From contig OX578280.1 in assembly GCA_951217055.1 (NCBI GenBank), forward strand, positions 43,775,882-43,839,881: a DNA stretch of 64,000 nt, in the 5' to 3' direction. Under the pieces are notes generated by a model. The model had not been told where the DNA came from. It worked only from the letters and a program-made list of their open reading frames with translations, and ran no database searches. The position numbers and the translations under genes were made by a program. Shown here piece by piece: positions 40,356 through 51,841 of the stretch. Every line of letters begins with the position of its first letter. Position 1 is the first letter of the stretch. The DNA is from Gerris lacustris. Taxonomy: Eukaryota > Arthropoda > Insecta > Hemiptera > Gerridae.

Positions 40356-42685
40356 AATAAATTAATTAAACAAACACTAAACAACGTTTGAACACAAGCT
40401 AATATAAAATGTCCAACTTTATTACAAAACCCGAGCTAGTAAAATGTATATTTAGGCTCTAATGAGTTTTGTTAATAAAAGGAGAAATGAGTCGTTATAT
40501 TTGCCTACAAAATAAGCTTATATTAAAACTTGCCCTGAAGGTCAATTTAAGAGCGGAGTTCAAATATGTCAATATTGTGACTTTATACCTACATCATTTA
40601 AGCTAATTATTAAATTTATGTATTAATATTTATTTTTTTTAGGACGAATTAACTTGTCTGTCCAACTAATTAATTTGTATACATACATTTTAAAGGGATA
40701 AAAGATTTTGAAAGGATAAAAGATTTTGAAGGGCCGGTCAAATTATCTTTGGGCCACATCTATAGAAAGGAAGTAAATGCTAAAACCGCACAAAAACCGT
40801 GTTGTGCGGGTCCAGTTTCTAGCTGATAATGGACTGGTTTATAAGAATGAGTCTCGGTTAAAAAACCTACCTCGGTTATTTGACGGCTTATTAACCTGGA
40901 TTTTTCAATGAAGCTGTGTCATTATTTTAAACCAATTAGATTTCAGCTGTAAATTGGACCTGCAATGCACAGTTTTTGTGTAGTTTTAGCCTTTACCTCT
41001 TTCAATAGAATTGTGGACTCAGGTTCTATAGTTTTAGCCCCAGGCTCTATTTCTCAATCAATTATTTTTCTTAATTATATTTTTATACTGTTTTAAGTAG
41101 ATATCCGTTCTGTATTAATAACCATTTACTTGATATTGTGGTCTAGAGTTTTATAATTTTTTTAAATTGGATGCTAGAAGGACCAGAAGGCCTTATTCCA
41201 AACCATCAGCGAACTGTATTTTTCTAGTATTGCTGGTTTTTCTAATATGAATGAAATATAAAAGATTCCTGTAGTGACGATAATGATTAGGAGTAGGTAG
41301 CGGGTAAAATAGGTAATAGGCCGATAGATCAATCTGGAATGAAAGAAGGAAAATTGGTTTGTTAATATATAGTGGCGGCAAGATGGACCCCTGTAATTAG
41401 TTCAAGCTTGACTGTGGTACGTTTATTGTGTATAGACAGTATGAACATAAAATTACCTTTGTACTTTTAGGGTCGACCAGATGGAATTTGAGTAATATCT
41501 TGTGATCAGGGATTGGGGAAAAATAGAATATTATATTGAGTAGGCTTCCACCATTTAATTTCTAGTGCTTGCCACGTTCCAATGGATGTTACCTTTTGAA
41601 TGAAGAACATTTACGCTAGAGGAGTCGTTCATAAAGAAAAACTTACATCTTTCTACAAATTGTTAATGCTTCCAAGTCCTTTCAACCTAGTCATGTGGTC
41701 GTCAGATGGTCATAATATAAATAATCAGCAAAAATTATGAATGACGCATCATCGTGCCCACTGAGTCACTTGCCTAGAAATAAAGAAAGACTTTTCTCCA
41801 CTAAAAGTTTACTGTACAAAGCAGGCTTTCAACCACTAGTGGATATCTTCAGTGCCGGTGAGCCCAGTCGAAATGCAAAAGAGAAAGAATCCGCGTTGAA
41901 GTTGAGATAGAGTTTTAAATCTGAGTTAGAATCGCCTGAACTGCAGCGGAGAAGTAGATTTTGATTTTTTGTGTTATTTGAGCTTCTAAGTATGGATTGC
42001 CATTAAATTCAACTTTCATGATCTTACATTAAATGTTAAATCCCCCCTAGATCTTGACTTAATAAAAGTTTGTTTATTGTTCATTGCATCTAGGGATGTA
42101 CTGTAATATATTTTTAAGTTGTATTTGTTGTAATATGTGATGTGTAAGTAAAGCCCGGTTATTTTACTAAGGCTAAGTTAGGAAGGCTTTGCTGGTTTAA
42201 TTTCCTGTCTAGGCTAAGGAGAGTTGTAGATGTGAGCCAGGTTGTTTAAAAGCGGCTGGAAGACCTGCGAAAAGCTCTGTTAGTCGTAAAGCCTGTGTTA
42301 GCAGACCCTCAGTTCCGGTATTACTAACTTGAGATACTTACTGAGTAACGGTGGTAAAGTCTCGTGTTTACTTATTCCCTTGCTTTAATAAATAGCCGCT
42401 GTGATGGAGGCGGCTTGAAACCTGGCACAGTTTTCCGCCTGCACACAAAGCCCCACATCCAAAGCCTTTACAATCTTATTCACTTTGTTTCACAACTCAA
42501 ACCTCGATTTTAGCACAAACTCTTTGTCTGTGTTTACGCTTCATTAATACTCGGCTCAGCAGAGTGACGTAACCATCTTTTGTTTATCACCAATCCTTCA
42601 TTTCAACTTCTCAAAGACACTGCGTCAATCTTAAGGTATTAAGCCCAACTTCCATTAATAAACTCATACTTTTTTATATGTATAT
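40356..42685. other. non-coding, nothing recognised
   Basis: About 2.3 kb with no convincing exon, RNA gene or match to the repeat families of this window. A short direct repeat GGGATAAAAGATTTTGAA / GGATAAAAGATTTTGAA occurs at 40695-40730. Confidence 0.45.
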
Positions 42686-42689
42686 TATT

Positions 42690-42900
42690 GCTTCCGAGCT
42701 TACCGAAGGAAACGGACATAAAATTTGGAACATGCTTTGGAACATTTTTTATGTCTCTGAGAAAATCATCATCAAAAGAAATCAGAGAACATTTTTGGTC
42801 CTGTTTCTGTCTGTAAGTCTAACCATCATTTTCGCTAACCAACATATCTTAAACTACTCGTCCAATTTGAATGTTGTTAATAAGTAGTCATTGTTGGTCC
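42690..42900 (-). repeat. RepB fragment, minus strand
   Basis: CCGAGCTTACCGAAGGAAACGG at the left, TCTGTCTGTAAGTC, and TTCGCTAACCAACATATCTT are reverse complements of RepB landmarks, in inverted order. Confidence 0.7.
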
Positions 42901-43522
42901 CTTATAAGTTCCCCATATATCTTTTGCGGCCATTGGTGTTACTCATGGAGGTTACAGTTTAATTCTTCTAAAAGAATGTTACTTACTCTTTGTTGTTCTA
43001 TATATAGGAGTCACATATAAGACTGTTACTTATTACTCAGATAAAGGCCTGATGATGCCCAGGTATGGACGAATTTGAAATATCCGGGAGTTGATATAAA
43101 AAATTCAAATTTAAAAATTTTAGGGGGCCGTAACTCCGGAGCCCCAAAATTTTTGTGATTGAAAATTAGAATTTGGGTACCATTTTAAAGGTATTGAAAT
43201 TAGGTTTCCAACTATATATCGTGTTTCCAAAACAGCGGCAATTTTACCCCTAAAAGAACCAATAAGTGCATACCGAAGATAGTAAAGGATAATATATGCA
43301 CACCTTGTTTCTTAAAAGTGTAACTTTTTATACACATTTTTGAAAAAATAAATAAATAAATAAAATAATATTACATAAATGTACTTATGAATTCTTATGA
43401 CCGAAGAAACCCTTTTAGTAACTTGCAAGCAAGTACTTGACGGAATTTTGTTAGTTGTAGATTTTTGTCAAGTTGTTGATTCGTCAGATCCGTTAATAAG
43501 CATTACAATAATTGGCATTCAC
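42901..43522. other. non-coding, nothing recognised
   Basis: AT-rich with an (AAAT)n run near 43347-43363. An 83-codon plus-strand frame (43397-43648) runs into the tandem duplication that follows and has no domain. Confidence 0.4.
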
Positions 43523-43877
43523 AACCAGTTAGTCTCCACTTTAGATAAGCAGCTATCCAATTATATAGCGTTGTTGGGTAAACAGCGAGCGGGTAGAGGG
43601 GTCCTGCAATTGAACCTAGATCTGTTTTCACCCGTATTCAAGTTGTGACCACATGGGTAGCTTTATTGTTCGCCTACAAGGCGAATCACCCAAATGAACC
43701 AGTTAGTCGCCACTTTAGATAAGCAGCTATCCAATTATATGGCGTTGCTGGGTAAACAGCGAGCGGGTAGAGGGGGGAAGGGTCCTGTAATTGAACCCAG
43801 ATCTGTTTTCATCCGTATTAAAGTTGTGACCACATGATTAGCTTTATTGTTCGCCTACGAGGCGAATCACCCAAATG
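43523..43877. repeat. two-copy tandem duplication, 174 and 181 bp
   Basis: Copy 1 is 43523-43696 and copy 2 is 43697-43877, both starting AACCAGTTAGTC and ending GGCGAATCACCCAAATG, about 93-95% alike; copy 2 has a 7-bp insertion (GGGAAGG). A third start (AACCAGTTAG) follows and breaks off. The minus strand of each copy has a B-box-like GGGTTCAATT, so the unit may derive from a SINE. Confidence 0.85.
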
Positions 43878-43888
43878 AACCAGTTAGC

Positions 43889-44280
43889 ATAAAAAATTTA
43901 ATTTAAATCAAATTATAATTATTATTTACTACGGGAAACAGACAGTGAAAAATACACTCCCGCGCCGGGATTTGAACCCGGGTCTCCCGTATTTCCAGTA
44001 CAGATGCTCTGGCCAACTAAGCTACGCAGGAGAATGATTTTTAACTGCCGTTATCGATAACTAGTCCTGAATCCAAGCTTTCAATATTCATATACATTTA
44101 GACAGTCAATATTTATGACATTAGAACTAAACCAAGAATTAACGCTTATAATTATAAAGCACTCAATTAGTACCTGTACCTTGTACAATCAATTCGAAAT
44201 TCAATTTTAAGTTTTTGGTAGTTTTCATACTTATATAAAAATAATTTATAATTTGATTTAAATTAAAATTTTAACTTTCC
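43889..44280. mobile_element. terminal-inverted-repeat element carrying a tRNA-like gene
   Basis: The left end (TTTAATTTAAATCAAATTAT..TATT..CTACGG) is inverted at the right (AATAATTTATAATTTGATTT, AAATTAAA, CCGTAG). The repeats are about 45 bp and imperfect. The roughly 390-bp element encloses the tRNA-like sequence at 43958-44031. Confidence 0.6.
43958..44031 (-). tRNA. tRNA-like gene, anticodon GGA, probably a pseudogene
   Basis: 74 nt that fold as a full cloverleaf: acceptor TCCTGCG/CGCGGGA (one G-U pair), D arm GCTT/GAGC, anticodon stem CTGTA/TACGG with loop CTGGAAA, T arm CCGGG-TTCAAAT-CCCGG. Anticodon GGA would be tRNA-Ser, but the variable loop is only five bases (GAGAC) whereas nuclear tRNA-Ser has a long variable arm. 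No CCA is encoded, as expected in eukaryotes. It lies within an inverted-repeat element. Best read as a tRNA-derived mobile sequence, possibly still with an active internal promoter. Confidence 0.7.
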
Positions 44281-44313
44281 GTAGTATGAAAACTACCAAA
44301 AACTTAAAATTGA
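44201..44313. repeat. 30-bp perfect inverted repeat
   Basis: 44201-44230 (TCAATTTTAAGTTTTTGGTA...) is the exact complement of 44284-44313, with about 53 bp between. It overlaps the right end of the preceding inverted-repeat element. Confidence 0.85.
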
Positions 44314-45190
44314 ATAAAAAATTTACTTAAAGCTTCAAAATATATTAGGTGTATTTGATGTCTCGCTTCACTAAAAATCAAACCTTTGTGTTTTTAACTA
44401 CTTGATACATAATTTACTGTCTCCTTTGAATATTATTTTTGTTTGTAAATACAAAAAAAAAAAAACTTATTTTGACATGATAACTATATAAATAAAAAAA
44501 ACACTCCTTCATTTTGAATAAACATTTTCTAATCCGAAAGAATCAATAGATCAAAGAATTATTATTAATTTATTTTTTGTATTACAAATTCAAGAGGTAA
44601 ATGAAAGAACAAAACAAAAACAAAAACCAGGGTTTATGAGATTTTGGAACCTATTGCTTGATTTTTATCTCAACCCTATTAAATGTATTTTTACAGCATT
44701 TAGTTTTTTTTTTAGTTTGTTATTTCCTCTCTTCATTTATTGCGTTTTTGAAAGGATTTATTTGAATTTGTTGAATGTAAATTATAAAAAACTTGTTGTT
44801 AAATATGGATATTGTTTTTATTTTTAGAATGTTATAAATCTTTGTTACATTACGTGTATTGAAGTTTTCTATTTTGTAAAAAAAAAAAAAAAAAAAATGA
44901 AACAATCTCATGAACGTTGTACCCTTTGACCTTTTAGAATTACTATTTGTTATAATTTTAGATCTGACCTTTTAGACCAATTTAAACACGTGGCAGTGAC
45001 AAATTTACAAGTAGGATATTTTACCAATTTCATTTCTTACCCAAACGACAGAACGTAGTTGCTACATTTTGTTTTGTATTTTTTTACTTACTCTTTTATT
45101 ATTTAGAATGCATAAAAGGAAATTATTGTGAACATTTTGGTGTTTGATGAATTTAAATGTTTTTAAAAATGTCTGTTTCTGCTCGGTATT
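44314..45190. other. non-coding, nothing recognised
   Basis: AT-rich, with an A run at about 44880-44897. No gene supported. Confidence 0.45.
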
Positions 45191-45194
45191 CTGT

Positions 45195-45480
45195 TGTCTT
45201 TCGCCTTAGGCTCGTGGTGCAAAAACTGCTGAACCTATTTCGACAATATTCGACGTACATGATCAGAACAAACATATCCCGAGATCTAATCGAAAGATAC
45301 ACTGAATTACGTGCGCCATTTTAAAAACGCTTAAAATTCCTTAAAAAAATATACTTATTGCTCAAAAAAAGAATCCGACGATTTCAATTTTAAAAGAAAG
45401 TTAATGTGAGTCTGTTTAGATACCAACCGTTTAAAGTCGCTATTCAGTTTCTGAGGCATAGAATAAAAATTCGCTTGCCA
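45195..45480 (+). repeat. RepC copy, diverged
   Basis: Carries GGCTCGTGGTGCAAAAACTG, GACGTACATGATCAGAACAA, AATCCGACGATTTCAATTTT and CGCTATTCAGTTTCTGAGG in the RepC order. Confidence 0.5.
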
Positions 45481-46689
45481 ATTCCTCTTGTCCTATCGCT
45501 TATATTATTAAATAATTAGATAAAAAGAGTTTTTTGGTTGAAATTAATAAGTCTATTTTAGTAATATGCAAATTTGATTAAAATAAAAAATATTTTATAA
45601 AAATCGGTGTTAGTTAAACTAATCGGTTCCTTGTAGATTAAGTATTTAGCGCATGTTTATTTAAACAATTTTGATAAAATATCTGATTTATCTCCCAATT
45701 AGATGGGATTATAATTAGGAAGGTTAATCAATAGGGTATATTATTAATTGATTTTTTTTGTGTGTGTTTCAGGTGAGTGTTTACTCTGGTTGAAACTGAA
45801 TTCGTTGTACTTAACATTGAATTGGATTTAATAATTAAAAGGTAAAGGCAATTTACTAATAATTTATTCAGTAGGGGTATATAGGCGTAGTCACGTCATT
45901 CGCAACTTGCCTGGAACGATAATCTAAATTATAACAGATCTGGTCCTTGGATGTTCTGAAACTTTTCTTTCTTATGTATTACGACGCGCATTTGAGTCCC
46001 ATTGAGCTGTTCAATATAACTCCCTTACTCTACGGACCCATTGGCCCCTGACATGATTGATTCGAGCTCTTCACACATCCCTCTATCATCGTGGTATTTG
46101 GGGTTAGTCCTTTCAAACACAGGTCCTGTGGTCTAGTCGTAGATCCTGCTCTCTATGTCACTAGTACCTAGTGCCATTCAATCCATATGCTTTTGCCTTG
46201 CGTATATTCATACAAATACAGTTTCATTAGCTTAATGGACATTGAAAGAGGGACCTCCTCTCATAGTTGTTACCATTCGTTGTAGTTCCTCTATTGTCCA
46301 ATCGTCTCCTACTTGTTTAAATATCCTGATATTGTGAATAAGTCCAGATACGTAGATAAGTCCAGTACTCTGGTCTTTCATGAGATTTTTCACGAGGTCT
46401 TTCTCGATAGATTCAGGTCAGTAAAACAGAGCTATCCTGACTCCTCCCCGAGGATCGCCCGATTGATCCCCACTGATAATCTCTTGAAAATCACACAGCC
46501 TGATTCCTCCCCGAGTGAAAAAAAAGTTACAGCCCGATTCCTCCCCAATACCTGGATTAACAAAAGCCCAATAAATACATTTTACGTTTATGTATTTGTT
46601 TATATTTAGATAATTTTTCATGTTTTGTATTGATTATGATCGATTTTAGTTTAGTTTAGTTTTCGCATTAATTATAGATACACTTAGAC
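45481..46689. other. non-coding; short repeated phrase
   Basis: The phrase CCTGA(C/T)TCCTCCCCGA or close variants occurs three times at 46436-46545. No domain in the frames that cross it. Confidence 0.4.
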
Positions 46690-46880
46690 AAATTTAAGCG
46701 AGCGTGACCATGTGTTGTTGACAGACAGACAGACAAACCGCAATAATCCACACGGACAGACAGACGCGGAACCAAAAATGATCCAGAAACGGGCATCTGT
46801 CTAGGAATTTTTGAAATTGGAGACCTACAAATTTTCGGTTCTTCAAAACGTTTACGTCGGTAAGCTCGGAAACAAAAAAT
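46690..46880 (+). repeat. RepB fragment
   Basis: ACAGACAGACAGACAAACCG, CAGACGCGGAACCAAAAATG, GAAACGGGCATCTGTCTAGG, TTTTTGAAATTGGAGACC and the end CGGTAAGCTCGGAA match the RepB 3' half. Confidence 0.7.
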
Positions 46881-48970
46881 AAAAAAATCTCTTTTTCTTA
46901 CGTTCTATTTAGAATATTTTGGATAAGTAGTCCAATATATTTGAGAAGGAATTTGTGTCGAAGGTAAACTTCTCGACTTCATGTGTATACAAAAATCTTA
47001 ACTGCGAGCAATCTGGCCATACTCTAATACTTTCATTGCAAATTGAGTATAGCATTTTACATGTTTCCTGTGAGAATGTCCACGTGTCTATGGTATAACT
47101 AGTAAGTTATCAGACCTGATGATTAGCTTGTAAATCCTTGAATTGTTTTATTCGAGGAATTCTTGCCTTTCAGAAGCTTGCTGTTGCGATCCTGCAGTCA
47201 CTTTGGGGTTCAGGATACGGAGTGGTCCTTGGTATTGGTAACTGATCGACCCTTGTATCTTAGGTGTATAAAGTTGTCAAAAACTCAGAAGACCGTCCTG
47301 CTATCTCCATTTCCTCTATCTCCAATTCTATCTTTTTACAACCATCACTATTATGTTGTCTTCTTTGATAGCAAGTCCTTGTCTTTAAGACTCTCCCTCC
47401 CAGTCTAAGAATGCAATTAGATATAACCACCAAATGTAGTTCCTCTAATCCTATCTAAGCTAAAATCACTATATTTATATAATATTTCTAATAAATTTAC
47501 GTATTAAGATTTATCAGGTGTATATGGTTCAAGTTGTCAAACAACCTAATGCAGCAATAAATAACTTTACTCTTAATTAATTTGTGACAAAAATCTAATT
47601 TTTGATATGGTAAGTGATAACCCTTCTATAAAGCTGCAGTTTTCTTCTTTTTAAAACACTTGGTGTGCTAAAAATAAAATTTATTCAAGCAGTTGCTTCA
47701 ATATCAAAGGCACTTACATAAGCCTTTGATGTTGAAGCAAGCGTAGGACTGTGGTTGGTTGAGTTCCTTAGTACTAGTTCATCTTCGTGTGTACGTGAAG
47801 AATGCCATTAGATTTAGTGTATTTTACGTTCGTTTATTTTCAAAGAACATTTAAAGAAAATGAAACGGAGAAGAAAAAATCTAATGTAGATTTAAAACTC
47901 TTTTGAGTAAGTTAATAATAGGGAAGGATTTTAAAGAACAGAGAAAGTGGAAAAAATATAACCTTTTTTTTTTTAATAATAGAGAGAAGAAATAATAAAA
48001 CAAAGAGAATTGAAAAAAAGAGGCTAGAAAATTTATCGCTTCCTTTTATTTTACACTTTAGGGGAATCTTAAAATAAAATAAAAATCTTTTTTCCTATAG
48101 ATTTTAATACAAAAGAGGAAGGAATAAGAAATATTAGAAATGGGTATTACTGGGTTTGTTACGGACCTTGGTGGTTTGTTAAAAAAAGAACCAATGTTGG
48201 CAATTGAGAGTATTCCCGGGATGAAAATAGCTGCGGCTAAAGACACCGAGAAAACGACAGGATAAAAATGGTGATGGGATAGAGAGGGGTTTGAAGGGGT
48301 GGGGGATGAAAACAAAAAAACAAATGGCGGTATGAAATAGTGTCTGATGTCTGGAACAGTTAAAGGTAACGGGGTCGTTTTTTTGGAGGGTGAATGGAAA
48401 TGAAAAATCTGCGGTGAGTTTTTCTCTTTGTGCTTGTGGTTTAAATAAAGTACGGTTTAGGGATGGGAAATTGGCGAAGAATCTGGAATGATTGTTAATT
48501 TGTCACTAGGATTGAGAGTGGGAGTGGGGGTATTAACCAACTATTAGAACTTACCTCTTTATCTGGCTTATTTGTTTGCATATTTGATTGTTTTTTTATA
48601 GTGTGGTATTTTCGGCTGTGGAGATTGAAACACCATACTTATTTCAATTTATGAAGGAATTGTACAGTGATCGGTCTTTGTTATAGCTTTTAAAGGGAAT
48701 ATTGTGTGGGGGATATTGTGTTTAATTTTTATGAAGGTGAGATAATATGATCTTTCACGTATAAAGTAACCACTCCTACGTATGTCGGTGAAGCTGGATG
48801 TTTAGCGTGATTGTAATAACTTTCGTTAGAAAGCAAGGCCAATTACCGATTTACGGGTAACACTTAATGGATAACAAGGGGTTAGTGAGTCGCTCGATCA
48901 GCCATAAAAACCTTACTATTGAGGTACTTCCAAGTGGGGAGGGCAAAGGAGATGAATGCGAAAAAGTAGA
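46881..48970. other. non-coding, nothing recognised
   Basis: About 2.1 kb without a recognised gene. Near 47690-47740 a short hairpin (TTGCTTCAATATCAAAGGC / GCCTTTGATGTTGAAGCAA) stands out. Confidence 0.45.
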
Positions 48971-49215
48971 AGGCCGTCCACTGGAAGCTTTTTCGCGCGA
49001 AATGTTGCGTTTCTGAACAAGAACTATTTATTTATCAACATCCATCGACGATGAGCTTGTTCGCGCTATAAAATCCAAATTTTTTCGGATCTTAACTCCT
49101 CCGCGTCCCTCGTAATACACAATCCTCGTGTTTAGATTGGAGCCTTTCACACGATTCCGCGAGTGTACAAGCAAATATTCGTTGCGTGAAGACGCGTCCA
49201 GTGAACAGTTAGCCT
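48971..49215. mobile_element. candidate small MITE
   Basis: GGCCGTCCACTGGAAGC at the left is approximately inverted at the right (GCGTCCAGTGAACAGTTAGCC). Interior rich in CG-containing words (TTTTTCGCGCGAAAT, GATTCCGCGAG), unlike the flanks. About 245 bp, no target duplication assigned. Confidence 0.45.
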
Positions 49216-50149
49216 ATGCTAGCAAGTTGAAATTTTGTGAAAGGCTTCACTTTAGGTGTTAAAATTTAATATACGTTATCGAAATAATACACTTTAATCA
49301 TGTTTTCTTAGTGTTTATTCAATGATGAAACGCGCATGCGCCATAAATACAAGTGCGTAAAGAATCACTTTCTACGCATGTAAACAGAGATACAATGTTC
49401 ATGTTTCGTATCAATCGTAGATAAAATTCTAAAATAGAAAAAATAATTTCAGGAATTCATTAACGACGAACTCTGTCACTTATATTAGGTTCAAATCCAA
49501 AATGATGGATAATTCATGTCACGTGGAAAAATTTGTTTATCTACGTGCGGCAGCTAGCAAAATGGAGCATTATTGAACTGATTGCGGGTAGAGAAATATA
49601 ATTTTACTGCCTAGTCAGTAAAATCGAGAAAAATTTTACTGTTATAATGTTGGCAAAACAGTTTATATATTATCTATATATCCTCCAGCTATAGGTTTTG
49701 TAAACTTTTATTTTCCTATTATTTTGTTTTTCCCTTATAACATTATATAGGTATAATCAACCTTTTATTTATAACATAACATAACATTTGTTAATTCTGT
49801 TTAATTAAGTTCAATCAATACCTAGTAGATCTTCATTTAAAAAAAAAAAAAAAAAAAATCAGCGAAGTAACTGGCTTTACAGCAGCTTCAAGTGAACATG
49901 CAAATTATTAAAGTAATTCTAGATTAGACCAACTGCTATTCTTGACTTATCCTAATTACGTTGGATATGGGAGCGTGTATGGAGGTCATCTTATAGAATT
50001 AAAACAAACTGTCTCTCCACGTGAAATAAATACTTTAATCGCAAAGCAGCTTTCAGCCTTCAAAAGGCCATCATCAGTGCCTAAGAACAAGCAAAATATT
50101 TTTATCCTAATTACTTCTTTTTTCCATTTATGAACTATTCGTAAGATAT
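49216..50149. other. non-coding; A-run
   Basis: AT-rich, with an 18-base A run at about 49840-49858. No gene supported. Confidence 0.45.
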
Positions 50150-50640
50150 TACCGAAGGTAATGGAAGCATTGTGTTCACTTTTGAGGACGAACAAATTTT
50201 ATGTCTCCGATTTTGAAAATTCCAAGAAAGAAATCCGTTTCAGACATCAGGAAACATTTTGGTCTCGTGTCTGTCTGTCTGTCGGTCTGTGTGTCCGCGA
50301 CCCCTTGTCTGAAACGTGTGGCGATAACTTAAGTAAAAGTAGACCGATTTTGATGAAATTCGGTAGACATGTTCATTTTACCAATGCCCAGAACGAGTTG
50401 GTTGGACAGCGTTATCCGCCCAAGCGTTCGCGCGCAACGCTCGCGTAAACGTGAACTTAAAATTAAAATTGGAATTTTAGGTCAGGAAAAAAATCTAACT
50501 ACATCTATTTAATGAGACAAATATTTTTTTCAAATACAATTTTTTAGTAAAACCAACAGCGACACTGCTATGAAGTGTTAAAGATCGCTAAAAATAGTGT
50601 TTATTATGGAGAGAACGCGGGGAGGGAGATAGACGATGGA
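50150..50640 (+). repeat. RepB-RepA composite copy
   Basis: Starts with the RepB end in inverted orientation (TTACCGAAGGTAATGGAAGC, ATCCGTTTCAGACATCAGG, CTGTCTGTCTGTCGGTCTG) and passes without a break into RepA (CGATAACTTAAGTAAAAGT, GTTGGACAGCGTTATCCG, AACCAACAGCGACACTGC). This shows RepA and the RepB end belong to one larger family or recombined. Confidence 0.7.
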
Positions 50641-50820
50641 AATAGGAGGTCGCTTGGTTCCCCCACCTCTCTATTTGACCTACCTCTTCAATAGCACAGC
50701 AAGCCTAGGGATCTCGAAACCAGGCGACCAGGCTTCATTCACTATCTTTACACTGTTGTATTCACTTCTGTGCACACGTTATCGAACTGCTTACTCTCAA
50801 ACTGTAAACCTACTCTTATA

Positions 50821-51508
50821 TTAGGCAAGGAACACACGTATCGGATGGATTTGCCCGATATCGGGCCGGTGTCGGATGGAAGGTGTGGTGTTGCATTGGT
50901 TTGTATGGAACTATTCACACGTGCCGGGTGGACTTACCCGGCATCGGGCCGACAGCTCGGTGTCGGGTGGCTGTCGGCTATTCCCACAACGAATATCCGA
51001 TATCGTGTATCGGATAGTTTGTGGTGGGGGATGGAAGTGTATGGAAGGTGCCACACGAGTCGGGCCGACAGTCTTCCGGTAACAATGAAATTGCTATATT
51101 ATTATTGTTTTATTAATTTTCTTTATCAATATTAGCAATGACAGAAGATGAAATAGACAGTGAATTATTAATAACTGTGATAGAATCTCGACCCATCCTG
51201 TGGGACAAAACTCTGAATGATTAGGTGGAGCCAATATATATATATATATACGCCTGTTGTTCTTGTGATGGAGGCGATTCCGCCGGTACAGAAGCCAAAT
51301 TATCATAATTTTTTACGATTCATTATAAATATAGGGTTATAATATAATTTTATATAAAAACGTTAAGATGTAACTAGGCCACTCGCAGAAATTACACTAA
51401 CTGAATTTGATCGGATCGGAATGAAATTGTCCACGTGTGGCAGGATGCGGACCCGACACCGGCACGATATCGGGCCAATCCAACCGATACGTGTGTTCCT
51501 AGCCTACT
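50821..51508. mobile_element. terminal-inverted-repeat element rich in CCGATA/CGGGCC words
   Basis: The left end AGGCAAGGAACACACGTATC pairs with the right end GATACGTGTGTTCCTAGCCT, and the pairing continues inward through CCCGATATCGGGCC. Interior words GTCGGGTGG, GGGCCGACAG and ATCCGATATCG repeat. A flanking ACTCTTA occurs on both sides, which might be part of a 7-8-bp duplication as in hAT elements, but the edges do not line up cleanly. The coding frames have no domain. Confidence 0.65.
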
Positions 51509-51675
51509 CTTACCGTCTTTTGCTTTACGAATTTAAACACTTTGAATATTGCCATTACTTTCCTTTCGTTATTTTTATTTTACATACCCTTATCAACATT
51601 ATTTAAAATAATGTTGATATAATATAACAATAAAGAAATATACCAATAATGTTAATAATAACAATAATTACAATA

Positions 51676-51841
51676 GGTCTAAACCCATGCTGTGAGTTCG
51701 AATCCCAGCGGGGTGAGACATGTTTCACACTGATGATCTCATCGATTAGATGAGTAAAGTGGCGGGATAACCCCCGTCCTGTAATGACCTATAAGCTGTT
51801 AAACGGGACTAAAACTGCAAAGAAAAAAAAAAAAATAAATA
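51676..51841 (+). repeat. SINE-1 copy, plus strand, 5'-truncated
   Basis: B box GTGAGTTCGAATCCCAG, then GGGGTGAGACATGTTTCACA, CTGATGATCTCATCGATTAG, ATGAGTAAAGTGGC and an A-rich tail. This is the least diverged copy of SINE-1 in the window. Confidence 0.8.

Noticed and set aside
43397..43648. 83-codon frame before the tandem duplication
   Set aside because: It runs into copy 1 of the duplication, is not preserved in copy 2, and has no recognisable domain or splice context.
43523..43877. CRISPR-like repeat or other direct-repeat array
   Set aside because: Only two units, no spacers, eukaryotic context; a simple tandem duplication.
50770..51135. 121-codon frame in the GC-richer element
   Set aside because: Produced by palindromic words of an inverted-repeat element; two other frames are open over the same stretch and none has a domain.
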